NCBI RefSeq assembly: GCF_018588945.1
Contig: NZ_JAFIWA010000003.1
Location: 372,001-436,000, forward strand
Direction of reading: 5' to 3'
Length of the DNA stretch: 64,000 nucleotides
Source: Microbacterium flavescens
GTDB taxonomy: Bacteria > Actinomycetota > Actinomycetes > Actinomycetales > Microbacteriaceae
The notes beneath the pieces were generated by a model, which ran no database searches, had not been told where the DNA came from, and saw only the letters and a list, made by a program, of their open reading frames with translations. Numbering within the stretch: position 1 is the first letter of the stretch; every line of letters starts with the position of its first letter. Shown one piece after another: positions 31,305-40,674 of this stretch. A program made the translations under genes and the position numbers.

Positions 31305-33818
31305 TCAGACGGCCGAGTAGGCGACGATCCCGCGGCGGACCGACTCCAGCGCCTTGCGTGCGGTCGATGCGAGCGGAGCGTCGGCAACGATCGACAGCTG
31401 GTCGAGGAGGTCGATGGTCTGCTTCGACCAGCGCACGAAGTCGCCGGCCGCCATGTCGGCCTCGCTCAGCACGCGGTCCAGCATGGCTCCGCGGGCCCAC
31501 GAGTGCATCGCCTGGGCGAGTCCGGCAGCGACGGGCTCGGATCCGGGCAGCCGATGCTCGCGCTCGAGGTCGTCGAGCCGCTGCCACAGGTCGAGGGTCT
31601 CGGTGAACGCGGTGCGGAACGGCCCGCGCGGCAGGCCGCGCTCGCCCGGCCCGGCGTCGTCGCGCCGCGGCTCGTACACGAGACAGCAGGCGAGCGCGGC
31701 GAGCGACGGGGCGTCCAGGTCCTTCCACAGGCCGCGCCGCAGCGACTCGGCGACCAGGAGGTCGCGCTCGCCGTAGATCCGGCGCATCGTGCGGCCGGAG
31801 GGCGTGAGCGTGGTCACGCCGTCGTCGTCGATGCGGACGTAGTCGAGTTCGTCGAGCACGTCGACCACGCGGTCGAAGATCCGGGCCACCGTGCCCGTGC
31901 GGGTGTCGATCTGCTGGCGGATCTTGTCGACCGTCCGCCGGAGCTTCCAGTAGCGCTCCGCCCAGCGGGCGTGCTTCTCGCGGTCGGGGCACTGGTGGCA
32001 CGCGTGGCGCTGCATCCGCTTGCGCAGGCTCGTGATCTGGCGCTGGCGCTCATCGCGCGTGCGCCGCGAGGCGCCGGCGTCCTTCCGGTTCAGCTTCTCG
32101 AGGTCGCTGAGCTCGCGCCGAATGGACGAATACTCGGCGAAGTCGCCGCGGTCGCACGTCATCGCCTGCTCGTAGCCGGCGAGCGACTCCTCCTGCTCGC
32201 GCACCTGGCGAGCGAGCCCGACCACAGCACGGTCCGCCTGGAACTGCGCGAACGAGGACTCGAGGATCTCGCGGGCGCGCGCTCGGCCGAACTGGTCGAT
32301 GAGGTTGACGGCCATGTTGTACGTCGGCCGGAAGCTGGAGTTGAGCGGATAGGTGCGCCGCGAAGCCAGCGCGGCCACAGCCTGCGGGTCGAGCCCCTCG
32401 GTCCACTGGATGACCGCGTGCCCCTCGACGTCGATGCCGCGCCGGCCCGCACGACCGGTGAGCTGGGTGTACTCCCCCGACGTGATCGCGACGCGGGCTT
32501 CGCCGTTGAACTTCTCGAGCTTCTCGAGCACGACCGTGCGTGCCGGCATGTTGATGCCGAGGGCGAGCGTCTCGGTCGCGAAGACGACCTTCACGAGCTT
32601 GCGCTGGAAGAGGTCCTCGACCACCTCCTTGAACGCGGGCAGCAGACCGGCGTGGTGCGAGGCCACTCCCCGCTCGAGGTTGTCGAGCCACTCCCAGTAG
32701 CCGAGCACGGCGAGGTCCTCGTCGTGGAGGCTCCGCGTGCGCTCCTCGACGATCGCGCGGATCTCGCTGCGCTCCTCCTGCGAGGTCAGTCGCACGCCCG
32801 CGCGGCGCACCTGCTGCACCGCGGCGTCGCAGCCGACGCGGCTGAAGATGAAGAAGATCGCCGGCAGCAGGTTGGCGCGCGCCAGCAGCTCGACGACGTC
32901 CGGCCGGTCGAGGCGCTCGATGCGCTGCACGTTGGCGGACCGCACCGGGCGCTTCCCACCGCGGTTCGGTCGGCGTCGGGATGCCTCGTACCCAGCTTGC
33001 CGGGAACTGTTCGCAGCCTGCACGCGGTGGTTGCGCTCGTAATTCGCACCCTTGAACGACCGGATGCGCATGAGCTCCTGGTTCACCTGGGCGGTGGCGA
33101 TACCGGCGCGGTCGTCGAACAGCGGCAGCAGATCGCCCCGCACGAGCACATGCTGCTCCAGGGGCACCGGCCGCGTCTCGGACACGATGACCTCGGTGTC
33201 GCCGCGGACGGTGTCGAGCCAGTCGCCGAACTCCTCGGCGTTGGAGACGGTCGCCGACAGCGAGATCAGCTTGACGCTCGGCGGCAGGTGGATGATGATC
33301 TCCTCCCACACCGCGCCGCGGAAGCGATCGGCGAGGTAGTGCACCTCGTCCATCACGACATACCGGAGGCCGCGCAGCGCGGGAGAATCCGCGTAGAGCA
33401 TGTTGCGGAGGACCTCGGTCGTCATGACGACGATCCGTGCGCTGCCGTTGATGTTCGTGTCTCCCGTGAGCAGGCCCACCTCGTCGGGGCCGTACACGTC
33501 CTGCAGCTCACGGAACTTCTGGTTCGAGAGCGCCTTGATGGGCGTCGTGTAGAACGCCTTGTCGCCGTATCCGCCGACGGCCGGCTCGCGCATCGCGAGA
33601 TGCACCGCGAACTCGCCGACGATGGTCTTGCCCGCCCCGGTCGGTGCAGCGACCAGGACGCTGCGGCCCTCCTCCAGGGCGCGGCATCCGGCGATCTGGA
33701 AGTCGTCGAGAGTGAAGCGCTGGGATGCCGCGAACGCGGCCGTGATCGGATGACTCCGGTCGAGTGCGGCGGCCGCCTGCGCTCGGGCGTAACGCTCGGA
33801 CGGACCGGGGCCGGTCAT
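31305..33818 (-). CDS. helY: HelY-type superfamily 2 RNA helicase (Ski2/Mtr4-like)
   Basis: This 837-residue DExH helicase carries motif I LVAAPTGAGKTIVGEFAVH, motif II YVVMDEVHYLADRFRG (DEVH), motif III SLSATVSNAEEFGDW, and motif VI YTQLTGRAGRRGIDVEGHAV. The C-terminal helical part resembles Ski2-like enzymes and contains a CHQCPDREKH segment. It likely takes part in RNA turnover. ATG 33818 overlaps the tatC stop by 4 bases. The order pafB-pafC-tatA-tatC-helY is the same as in mycobacteria. Confidence 0.94.
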   Translation of the reverse strand: MTGPGPSERYARAQAAAALDRSHPITAAFAASQRFTLDDFQIAGCRALEEGRSVLVAAPTGAGKTIVGEFAVHLAMREPAVGGYGDKAFYTTPIKALSNQKFRELQDVYGPDEVGLLTGDTNINGSARIVVMTTEVLRNMLYADSPALRGLRYVVMDEVHYLADRFRGAVWEEIIIHLPPSVKLISLSATVSNAEEFGDWLDTVRGDTEVIVSETRPVPLEQHVLVRGDLLPLFDDRAGIATAQVNQELMRIRSFKGANYERNHRVQAANSSRQAGYEASRRRPNRGGKRPVRSANVQRIERLDRPDVVELLARANLLPAIFFIFSRVGCDAAVQQVRRAGVRLTSQEERSEIRAIVEERTRSLHDEDLAVLGYWEWLDNLERGVASHHAGLLPAFKEVVEDLFQRKLVKVVFATETLALGINMPARTVVLEKLEKFNGEARVAITSGEYTQLTGRAGRRGIDVEGHAVIQWTEGLDPQAVAALASRRTYPLNSSFRPTYNMAVNLIDQFGRARAREILESSFAQFQADRAVVGLARQVREQEESLAGYEQAMTCDRGDFAEYSSIRRELSDLEKLNRKDAGASRRTRDERQRQITSLRKRMQRHACHQCPDREKHARWAERYWKLRRTVDKIRQQIDTRTGTVARIFDRVVDVLDELDYVRIDDDGVTTLTPSGRTMRRIYGERDLLVAESLRRGLWKDLDAPSLAALACCLVYEPRRDDAGPGERGLPRGPFRTAFTETLDLWQRLDDLEREHRLPGSEPVAAGLAQAMHSWARGAMLDRVLSEADMAAGDFVRWSKQTIDLLDQLSIVADAPLASTARKALESVRRGIVAYSAV

Positions 33819-34636
33819 ACCGCGGCCTCGGGCGGAAGGTACTCCGCGTCGCGCTTGGCCTTGCGGCGATCGAACAGCAGGGACAGCCCCGCGGCGGCGA
33901 AGAAGAGCACCACGAGGATGCCGGCGAGCATGAGCATGCTCACCACGTCGGCGGCCGGCGTCGCGAGGGCGGCGAAGATGACCGAGATGAGCACGGCGAC
34001 GCGCCAGCCCTTCAGAATGGCGCGGCCGGACATGACGCCCGCGAGGTTCATCGCCACGAGGAACACCGGGAGGATGAAGGAGACGCCGACGACCACGAGC
34101 AGCTTGAAGACGAAGTCGTAGTAGAACAGCGCGTCGTAGAACTGTGCGCCGCCCTGCGGCACGAAGGTCGCCATGAGCTCCACCACATGCGGCATGATCA
34201 GCAGCCCCACGTAGCAGCCCGCGAAGAACAGCGGGATCGCCGCCGCCATGAAGCCGACCGTGTAGCGGACCTCCTTGCGGGTGAGCCCGGGCATGATGAA
34301 CGCCCAGATCTGCCAGATCCACACCGGCGCAGAGATCAGGATGCCGATCGCGAACGCGATCCGAAGCCGCATGTCGAACGGGCCGGTGATGGTCTGGTAC
34401 ATGAACTCGACCCTGCCCTCCTCGCCCTGCGTCTCCGCGACGACGCGGATCGGATCGGTGATGAGGTAGATGACGGGGTCGGTGATGAAGAACGCCACCA
34501 CCATGCCCACGACCAGGGCGAGGGCGGCCCACATCAGGCGCCGGCGGAGCTCCACCAGGTGCTGCCCGAGCGACATGCGCTTCTCACGCCGCGTCGGGTC
34601 GGGCCCTCCTACGCGCGGCGGCCCCGCTGTTGCCAC
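33815..34636 (-). CDS. tatC: Twin-arginine translocase subunit TatC
   Basis: The 273-residue protein has six membrane segments and the TatC signatures LGQHLVELRRRLMWAAL at the N-terminus, FIMPGLTRKEVRYTVGFMAA, and FVFKLLVVVGVSFILPVFLV. TatC recognises twin-arginine signal peptides. The first 20 residues (MATAGPPRVGGPDPTRREKR) may be an extended tail, and Met21 (MSLGQHL) is an alternative start. It lies 6 bases after tatA and overlaps helY by 4 bases. Confidence 0.96.
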   Translation of the reverse strand: MATAGPPRVGGPDPTRREKRMSLGQHLVELRRRLMWAALALVVGMVVAFFITDPVIYLITDPIRVVAETQGEEGRVEFMYQTITGPFDMRLRIAFAIGILISAPVWIWQIWAFIMPGLTRKEVRYTVGFMAAAIPLFFAGCYVGLLIMPHVVELMATFVPQGGAQFYDALFYYDFVFKLLVVVGVSFILPVFLVAMNLAGVMSGRAILKGWRVAVLISVIFAALATPAADVVSMLMLAGILVVLFFAAAGLSLLFDRRKAKRDAEYLPPEAAV

Positions 34637-34642
34637 AGCGGG

Positions 34643-34900
34643 TCAGGGCTTGGATTCGGCGCTACCGCCGGCGTCCGTCCGGATCTCCGTCGACGGAGCC
34701 TCGACCGAGGCGGCGGTGGGCGCCGAGTCGGCGTCGGTCTTGGACGTGTCTTCGTCCTTCATCGCCTTCATCTCACCCTTGAAGACGCGAGCGGACTGAC
34801 CCATGCTCTTGGCCAGCGCAGGCAGCTTCGCCGCGCCGAACAGCAGCAGGATCACAGCGAGGATGATCAGGAAGTGCCACCCCGTGAGGCCTTGCAGCAT
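34643..34900 (-). CDS. tatA: Twin-arginine translocase subunit TatA
   Basis: The 85-residue protein has a short N-terminal membrane helix (WHFLIILAVILLLFGAAKLP), the FG hinge typical of TatA/E, an amphipathic helix (ALAKSMGQSARVFKGEMKAM) and an acidic Ser/Thr-rich tail. It forms the translocation pore with TatC, which is encoded next. GAAAGGAAATCGAC lies in front of the ATG. Confidence 0.95.
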   Translation of the reverse strand: MLQGLTGWHFLIILAVILLLFGAAKLPALAKSMGQSARVFKGEMKAMKDEDTSKTDADSAPTAASVEAPSTEIRTDAGGSAESKP

Positions 34901-34986
34901 GTCGATTTCCTTTCGGCGGGTCCGGATTCAGTGTAACCCGCCCCGGCGCGGCGAAGCGCGCCCGGCGGAACGTGTCGGCGGAGGGG

Positions 34987-35949
34987 TCATCGGTACTGAC
35001 TCAGACCGGCCTCTGCCCACTCGGCGGCGGCGCGACGTGCGGCGGCGGGCTCGAGGACCTCCACTTCGCCGCCCCGCTTCGCCACGAGCCGGCGCAGGCT
35101 GTACTCGTCGGCCACGCGCATGGTGGCGACGGTCACGCCGTCCGCCGTCTGCAGCGACGCGCGGTCGAGGTAGTCGCCGAGCAGCGGACCCACGGCTTCG
35201 TCGAACCGGATGCGGACGACCATGTCGCCCTCGCCGGACTGGAACCACCCTCCGGCCGGCTCCCCCGCGTGCGTGATCGGGATGTCGGTCAGCTCCAGCT
35301 CGCTCACGCGGTCGAGGTGGAACGTGCGCATCGCCTCGCGCAGATGGCACCACCCCTGCAGGTACCACTGGCCGTCGGCGATGTGCACCTTGACCGGGTC
35401 GACGGTGCGCGTGGTGGGCGCGGCATCCGGGGCCTTGTAGGTGAACGAGACGGCGACGCCGCGTCGGAGCGCGGAGGCCACCGCGTCGCGGACGGTGTCG
35501 ACCGGACCCGGTGCGACGATCACCTCCGCCGGGGCGCTCGACGCACCGCGCGCGAGCTTGCCGAGGAGTCCTGTGAAGAGGTCGGTGTCGCCCACGCCCG
35601 GGATGGTGCGAGCCAGCTGCAGCCCGGCGAGGAGAGCGGCCGCCTCGCGCGCTGTGAGCTTCGGAGACCGTTCGAGCCCGACGGAGTTGGTGATGACGAT
35701 GAGATCGCGCTGATCGAGCAGATCCCAGTCGATGTCGAAGAGGTCGTTCGCCATCTGCCAGTAGCCGCCGTCGCCGGGCAGCCCGATCACGGTCAGCTTC
35801 TCGACCATCGAGCGCATCTGGTCGGGGCTGACGTCGAACTCGTCGGCCGCCTCCGCGACGGAGACCTCGCCCTTGCCGATCAGGTACGGCACGAGCTGGA
35901 GCATCAGTGCGGCGCGATCGGTCGCGACGAGAGAGCGCCGGACGGTCAT
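34987..35949 (-). CDS. pafC: WYL-domain transcription regulator PafC
   Basis: The 320-residue protein has an N-terminal winged helix (LVPYLIGKGEVSVAEAADEF, DQMRSMVEKLTVIGL), a central WYL domain (VHIADGQWYLQGWCHLREAMRTFHLDRV) and a C-terminal WCX extension. With PafB it forms the PafBC activator that turns on the LexA/RecA-independent DNA damage response after binding a nucleic acid ligand. Its ATG overlaps the pafB stop by 4 bases. Confidence 0.93.
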   Translation of the reverse strand: MTVRRSLVATDRAALMLQLVPYLIGKGEVSVAEAADEFDVSPDQMRSMVEKLTVIGLPGDGGYWQMANDLFDIDWDLLDQRDLIVITNSVGLERSPKLTAREAAALLAGLQLARTIPGVGDTDLFTGLLGKLARGASSAPAEVIVAPGPVDTVRDAVASALRRGVAVSFTYKAPDAAPTTRTVDPVKVHIADGQWYLQGWCHLREAMRTFHLDRVSELELTDIPITHAGEPAGGWFQSGEGDMVVRIRFDEAVGPLLGDYLDRASLQTADGVTVATMRVADEYSLRRLVAKRGGEVEVLEPAAARRAAAEWAEAGLSQYR

Positions 35950-36941
35950 GAGATCTCTCCGTTGACGTCGCGAGCGGCAGCGAGCCGCTCGATCACCTGG
36001 TCGCGCAGTTCGGCGGGCTCGACGACGCGAACCTCCGGTCCGTACGACGCGAGTTCATCGGCGAAGATGTGGATGTCGACGTAAGGGACGCGGATCCCCT
36101 GTTCCGCCGGCTGCGCGCGACGTGCCAGCCGCAGGGCGGCCTCGGTGCCGGGATTGACCTCGAGGAGCGACGTGCTGCGCGCGGCGAGGTCGTCGAGCCC
36201 GCGCAGCGCCCGCTCCCCCGCGCCTTCGCGAAGGGCCGGATCGAAGGTCTCGCGCGTCGCGGCGACGGGTCCGACGATCCTCGACAGGAGGAACGTGCGA
36301 TCCGCCTGCACGTCGAGGTCGATGCCGAACACGTGCCAGCGAGCCTCGTAGTCGACGAGCGCGAGCGGCTGTACGCGCCGCGTGCGGGGCGCCGCCTCTC
36401 CGGGCTTGAGGTACGGGAATCGCACGACCCGGCTCTGCTCGATGGCGCGCTGGAGGTCGGGGAACGACGGCTCGCGCAGGCTGATGCGCGGCGAGTAGCC
36501 GATGATCGGCTCGTCGACGGGGATGCCCAGGGCGCGGATCTTCCGCAGGCCGCTGCGGGCGTCGTCGGACATGGAGCTCTCGCTCCACACGCCGCCGGCG
36601 AGGTTCAGCAGCGCCAGCTCGGCGGGGGTGAACTCGATGTCCTCGGGGAGGGCGTACTCCGCAGTCGGAACGCGATAGCGGGCCTCGCGGAGGTCGTCGG
36701 GGTCGGCCCAGTCGCCGATCGTCTCGATCGGGACGCCCAGGCCCCGGAGGCTCTCCTTGTCGCGTTCGAACATCTTCTCGAGCGCGTCCTTCGACGCGCC
36801 GGATTCGCTCTGCTCGCGGTAGCCGGCGACCGAGGACAGGATGGTGTCCTTCGTCAGCCCCTGGTCGGTGGCCATGAGGGCCACGACCAGGTTGACGAGC
36901 CTCTCCTCGGGAGGAGACTTGGCAGGGGCGTTCGCGGGCAC
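35946..36941 (-). CDS. pafB: WYL-domain transcription regulator PafB
   Basis: The 331-residue protein has an N-terminal winged helix (RLVNLVVALMATDQGLTKDT), a WYL domain (PLALVDYEARWHVFGIDLDVQADRTFLLSRI) and a WCX domain. It is the partner of PafC. The start is GTG 36941. In mycobacteria pafA (the Pup ligase) precedes pafB; here the preceding gene is an FKBP lipoprotein instead. Confidence 0.93.
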   Translation of the reverse strand: MPANAPAKSPPEERLVNLVVALMATDQGLTKDTILSSVAGYREQSESGASKDALEKMFERDKESLRGLGVPIETIGDWADPDDLREARYRVPTAEYALPEDIEFTPAELALLNLAGGVWSESSMSDDARSGLRKIRALGIPVDEPIIGYSPRISLREPSFPDLQRAIEQSRVVRFPYLKPGEAAPRTRRVQPLALVDYEARWHVFGIDLDVQADRTFLLSRIVGPVAATRETFDPALREGAGERALRGLDDLAARSTSLLEVNPGTEAALRLARRAQPAEQGIRVPYVDIHIFADELASYGPEVRVVEPAELRDQVIERLAAARDVNGEIS

Positions 36942-36997
36942 CCCATCATCCTAGGGTCGGCAGCCGCCGCCTCGTCGGTGCGGGCGGGCGGATTCGC

Positions 36998-37933
36998 CTA
37001 CTGCGCGGCGCTCGCGTCCACGCCGAGGATGTCGAACACGAAGACCGTCGCCTGGTCGGTGCCGCTCTGCTCGGCGGGCACGACGACGAGCACCTGCGAC
37101 CCGACGGTCTGACCGACCAGCGCCTCCGAGAGGGCCGGGTCGGCCTGCAGGGTGATCGACTCGGGCTGCGCGTCCCACGTGTTCTTCACCGGGTCGGTCT
37201 CGCCCCACGGCACGCCGAGCGCGTGGACGCGCACCGGCTGCTCGCCCGTGACGACCTCGCCGTCGCCCTTCTTGATGGTCTGCACCACGAGCTCGTCCGG
37301 GGCGTCGCCGCCGGGGATGATCAGTCCCGGGTGGCCATCGGGCGTGCGGACCACCGTGGGCAGCCCCGTTCCGCTGTTGAACTGGTTCGCGCCGTCGGCA
37401 GCGCCGAGGTAGACCTTGTGGACGTCGATCACGGCCACCGCGGACTCGTCTTCCGCCAGGCCGATGCTCGCGGCGGCTTCGGCCTCGATGGCTTCGGGGG
37501 GCATCGACACGACGATCCGCGACCCCTCGGACGCGCACTGCAGCGCCTCCTCCCAGGACGGGAACGTCTGCGTGATCTGCGGCATGCCCAGCACGTTCGA
37601 CAGGTCGCCGGAGTACGGGCTGGCGACGATGGTCTCGCCGGTCTCGCCCGAGATCAGAGTGAAGTCGATCACGACGAGCTGGTCGTCGCGGGTGATCACG
37701 GCATCGCCGGTGCCCTGCTCCAGGACCGCCGACGAGCCGTCGGTGGTGTGGAACGGGGTGTACAGCTCGACGTCGGGAGCCGTGCCCACCTCACCGCTCA
37801 CGTCGACGACGTCGAGGAGCTCGGCGTCGGAGACGACCTGGGAGCAATCGGGGTTTCCGGGGAGCAGCGAGCAGCCGGCGAGGCCGACGGTCGCGAGCCC
37901 GAGGATCGCGAGGGCAGCGGGGATCTTGCGCAC
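36998..37933 (-). CDS. FKBP-type peptidyl-prolyl isomerase lipoprotein
   Basis: The 311-residue protein begins with a lipoprotein signal (LAILGLATVGLAGCSLLPG), with lipobox LAGC and modified Cys21. Two FKBP-like regions are suggested: one around 40-180 (degenerate, VISGETGETIVASPYSG) and one C-terminal (VVQTIKKGDGEVVTGEQPVRV, LSEALVGQTVGSQVLVVVP). It probably helps fold exported proteins outside the membrane. The lipobox makes it a predicted client of the lnt gene in this window. It sits between trmI and pafB. Confidence 0.9.
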   Translation of the reverse strand: MRKIPAALAILGLATVGLAGCSLLPGNPDCSQVVSDAELLDVVDVSGEVGTAPDVELYTPFHTTDGSSAVLEQGTGDAVITRDDQLVVIDFTLISGETGETIVASPYSGDLSNVLGMPQITQTFPSWEEALQCASEGSRIVVSMPPEAIEAEAAASIGLAEDESAVAVIDVHKVYLGAADGANQFNSGTGLPTVVRTPDGHPGLIIPGGDAPDELVVQTIKKGDGEVVTGEQPVRVHALGVPWGETDPVKNTWDAQPESITLQADPALSEALVGQTVGSQVLVVVPAEQSGTDQATVFVFDILGVDASAAQ

Positions 37934-37971
37934 CGCAACAGTCTAGGCGGCATCGCGAGACGCGCCGCGCG

Positions 37972-38976
37972 CTACTCGCCCCGCGGGTCCTCGGAGCCCT
38001 GGGCGGCCTGACGCGCGCCCTCAGCGGCCCGCTGCGCCTCGCGCACGCGCTTGCGGAGATTCTTGTCGGTGATCTGCCGGTCGCCCACCGCCCCCGGCGT
38101 CCACAGCTCGACGTCCTCGTCGCCGTAGCTGGTCTTCGAGGCGCGGCGCTTGACCTCGGGCGGCACGGCACCGGGCGCCAGTCGCCGGGCGGAGATCAGG
38201 AAGCCGGTGTGCGCCACCATCCTGTGGTCGGGCCGCACGGCGAGGCCCTCGACGTGCCAGCCGCGGACCATCGTCTCGCTGGCCTCGGGCTCGGTGAACA
38301 GCCCGGTGCCGCGGAGGTACTCGGCCACGCGGCTCAGCTGCGTCGCCGTGGCGACGTAGCAGAGCACGACTCCGCCGGGCGTGAGGGCGTCGGCGACGAC
38401 GTCGACGCACTCCCAGGGCGCCAGCATGTCGAGCACCACGCGGTCGACGGACGCCGGGGCGACGGCATCCGGAAGCGACTCGACGAGGTCGCCGACCACG
38501 ACGCTCCAATGCGCAGGGGTCTCGCCGAGGTACGTCTCGACGTTCGCCTGCGCGACGTCGGCGAACTCGGGCCGGCGCTCGAACGAGATCAGCCGGCCCT
38601 CAGCCCCCATCGCGCGCAGGAGCCAGAGCGACAGCGCGCCCGAGCCGACGCCCGCTTCGACGACCACGGCTCCGGGGAAGACGTCCGCCTCGGCGATGAT
38701 CTGCGCGGCGTCCTTCGGATAGACGATCGCGGCACCGCGCGGCATCGACATGACGAAGTCGCGCAGAAGCGGACGCAGCGCCAGATACTCGTGCCCGCTG
38801 CTGTTCGCGACGACGGAGCCGTCGGGCTGGCCGACGAGCTGCTCGTGCTTCAGCACGCCGTGATGCGTGTGCAGCTCGCCCCCCTCGCGCAGCGTGATCG
38901 TGTGCAGGCGGCCCTTCGGTCCGGTGAGCTGCACGCGGTCGCCGAGGCGGAACGGTCCGCTGGGTCGTTCGGTCAC
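37972..38976 (-). CDS. trmI: tRNA (adenine-N1)-methyltransferase TrmI
   Basis: The 334-residue enzyme methylates A58 of the T-loop in tRNA using S-adenosylmethionine. It has an N-terminal beta domain (LGDRVQLTGPKGRLHTITLR, GGELHTHHGVLKHEQLVG), IVYPKDAAQIIAEADVFPG, the AdoMet-binding EAGVGSGALSLWLLRAMG, and RVVLDMLAPWECVDVVADAL. The long charged tail from about residue 280 is common in actinobacterial members. GTG 38976 overlaps the HAD gene stop by 4 bases. Confidence 0.95.
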   Translation of the reverse strand: MTERPSGPFRLGDRVQLTGPKGRLHTITLREGGELHTHHGVLKHEQLVGQPDGSVVANSSGHEYLALRPLLRDFVMSMPRGAAIVYPKDAAQIIAEADVFPGAVVVEAGVGSGALSLWLLRAMGAEGRLISFERRPEFADVAQANVETYLGETPAHWSVVVGDLVESLPDAVAPASVDRVVLDMLAPWECVDVVADALTPGGVVLCYVATATQLSRVAEYLRGTGLFTEPEASETMVRGWHVEGLAVRPDHRMVAHTGFLISARRLAPGAVPPEVKRRASKTSYGDEDVELWTPGAVGDRQITDKNLRKRVREAQRAAEGARQAAQGSEDPRGE

Positions 38977-39656
38977 TGGGCGGCCTCCTTGGCACGGTGT
39001 TCGGCATGGAAGGATGCCACGTCCTGCGCGGTGCGCCCCTCGAGGGTCGGCCACACGGCGTGCGCACCCGCCCCGGCGATAGACACCATCAACGGGACGC
39101 CGATCGTGGCGGCGCCCGACGCGACGGCGGAGCGCAGCCCGTTCGGGGAGTCCTCGATGGCGACGACCTCGTCGGGCGTCACGCCGAGGGCCTCGCACGC
39201 CTGCAGATACGGGTCGGGGAAGGGCTTGGGTCGGGTGGAGTCGTCGCCGGCGATGACGACGTCGAACGCCTCGAAGTCGATGAGGTCGACCACGGTGCGG
39301 GCCATGCGCCGCATGGACATCGTCACCAGCCCGGTCTTGATGCCGGCCGCCCGCAGACTCGCGAGCAGCTCGCGCGCGCCGGGACGGAACGGCACTCCGG
39401 TCTCGCCGAGCTGCCGCATGACATCGTCGGTGAGGTGGTCGATGATCGCGTCCACGCTCATGCGCACCCCGGCGTTCTGGAAGATGCGGGCGGAGTCCTC
39501 CAGCCCGAGGCCCACCAGCGCGAGCGCCTGCTCGTGCGACCACGTTCCGCCGAAGCGCTCGACCAGCGGGGTCTCGGCGGCCATCCAGTAGGGCTCGGTG
39601 TCGACGAGGGTTCCGTCCATGTCCCACAGGACGGCGGACAATGACGGGGCACTCAC
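38973..39656 (-). CDS. HAD-family hydrolase (beta-phosphoglucomutase-like)
   Basis: The 227-residue HAD phosphatase has motif I VLWDMDGTLVDTEPYW, motif II GLVTMSMRR, motif III with Lys in DDSTRPKPFPDPYLQA and motif IV AIEDSPNGLRSAVA. The helical cap (EALALVGLGLEDSARIF) is type C1, so small phosphorylated metabolites are likely substrates. It is translationally coupled to trmI and starts with GTG. Confidence 0.93.
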   Translation of the reverse strand: MSAPSLSAVLWDMDGTLVDTEPYWMAAETPLVERFGGTWSHEQALALVGLGLEDSARIFQNAGVRMSVDAIIDHLTDDVMRQLGETGVPFRPGARELLASLRAAGIKTGLVTMSMRRMARTVVDLIDFEAFDVVIAGDDSTRPKPFPDPYLQACEALGVTPDEVVAIEDSPNGLRSAVASGAATIGVPLMVSIAGAGAHAVWPTLEGRTAQDVASFHAEHRAKEAAQ

Positions 39657-39794
39657 CGCTCCATGCTACCCAGGGGCCCGCGACCGCTTCGCCCGGTCCG
39701 CCCGGGCGCAGGCCCGGCGCGCGCGGGGAACACGACCGGAGGCGGTGAGCCGGGCCTATCCTGGAAAGACCCGCTCGCGGGTGGAGGAGGTCTT

Positions 39795-40661
39795 GTGGAC
39801 GGACTGGGACGCCGGGTGCTCGTCGCCGCTTTCGACGGGTGGAACGATGCCGGAGAGGCCGCATCCTCCGCCGTCACGCAGCTGCGCGAGGGCGGGACGT
39901 ACGAGACGGTGTTCTCGGTCGATCCCGAGCTGTACTTCGACTACCAGTACACCCGCCCTCAGATCGCCTCCGACGCGGACGGCAAGCGGTCGCTCCGCTG
40001 GCCCGAGGCATCCCTCCTCCGTCCCACGCGCACGACGCGCGGCGGCACGCAGCTGTGGCTCCTCACCGGCGTCGAGCCCGCGCGCGCATGGCAAGCGTTC
40101 GCGTCCGAGTTCATCGACATCGCGCTGCGCGAGGACATCACGGGATTTCTGTCGATGGGATCGATGATGTCCGACGTGCCGCACACGCGACCCATCTCGG
40201 TCTTCGCCGGCAGCGACAACGACGCGCTTCGCACGGCGCTCGAGCTCGAGCGCAGCACCTACGAGGGGCCGGTGGGGATCCTGAGCGTGCTCGGCCACGC
40301 GGCCGACGCGGCCGGCATCCCGTCGGCGAGCCTGTGGGCGAGCGTGCCGCACTACGTCGCCGGCCACACGCCCTCCCCGAAGGCCACGCTCGCACTCCTC
40401 GACCGGCTCGAAGACCTCACCGGCGCCACGGTGCCGCGCGGCGATCTCGCGACAGAGGCGGCGGCATGGGAGGCGTCCATCGACGCCGCCGCTGCCGACG
40501 ACGAGGAGATGACGGAGTACATCCGTCAGCTGGAGCGCACGCGCGACACGTGGGACTCCCCCGAGGCCTCGGGTGACGCGATCGCCCAGGAGTTCGAGCG
40601 CTACCTGCGCCGCGGCGGCGACGGCCCGACCAAGCCGGGCCGCGACGACCCCCGCCGCTGA
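39795..40661 (+). CDS. PAC2 family protein
   Basis: The 288-residue protein has the PAC2 (proteasome assembly chaperone-like) fold: VLVAAFDGWNDAGEAASSAV at the N-terminus, then LYFDYQYTRPQI, TQLWLLTGVEPARAWQAFA, GFLSMGSMMSDVPHTRPI, and SLWASVPHYVAGHTPSPKA. Actinobacterial members are common, but their function is unknown. Proteasome genes are absent from this locus, so a chaperone role for a proteasome here is doubtful. GGAGGAGG precedes GTG 39795. Confidence 0.9.
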   Translation: MDGLGRRVLVAAFDGWNDAGEAASSAVTQLREGGTYETVFSVDPELYFDYQYTRPQIASDADGKRSLRWPEASLLRPTRTTRGGTQLWLLTGVEPARAWQAFASEFIDIALREDITGFLSMGSMMSDVPHTRPISVFAGSDNDALRTALELERSTYEGPVGILSVLGHAADAAGIPSASLWASVPHYVAGHTPSPKATLALLDRLEDLTGATVPRGDLATEAAAWEASIDAAAADDEEMTEYIRQLERTRDTWDSPEASGDAIAQEFERYLRRGGDGPTKPGRDDPRR

Positions 40662-40674
40662 CCCCGTCCCGCGC

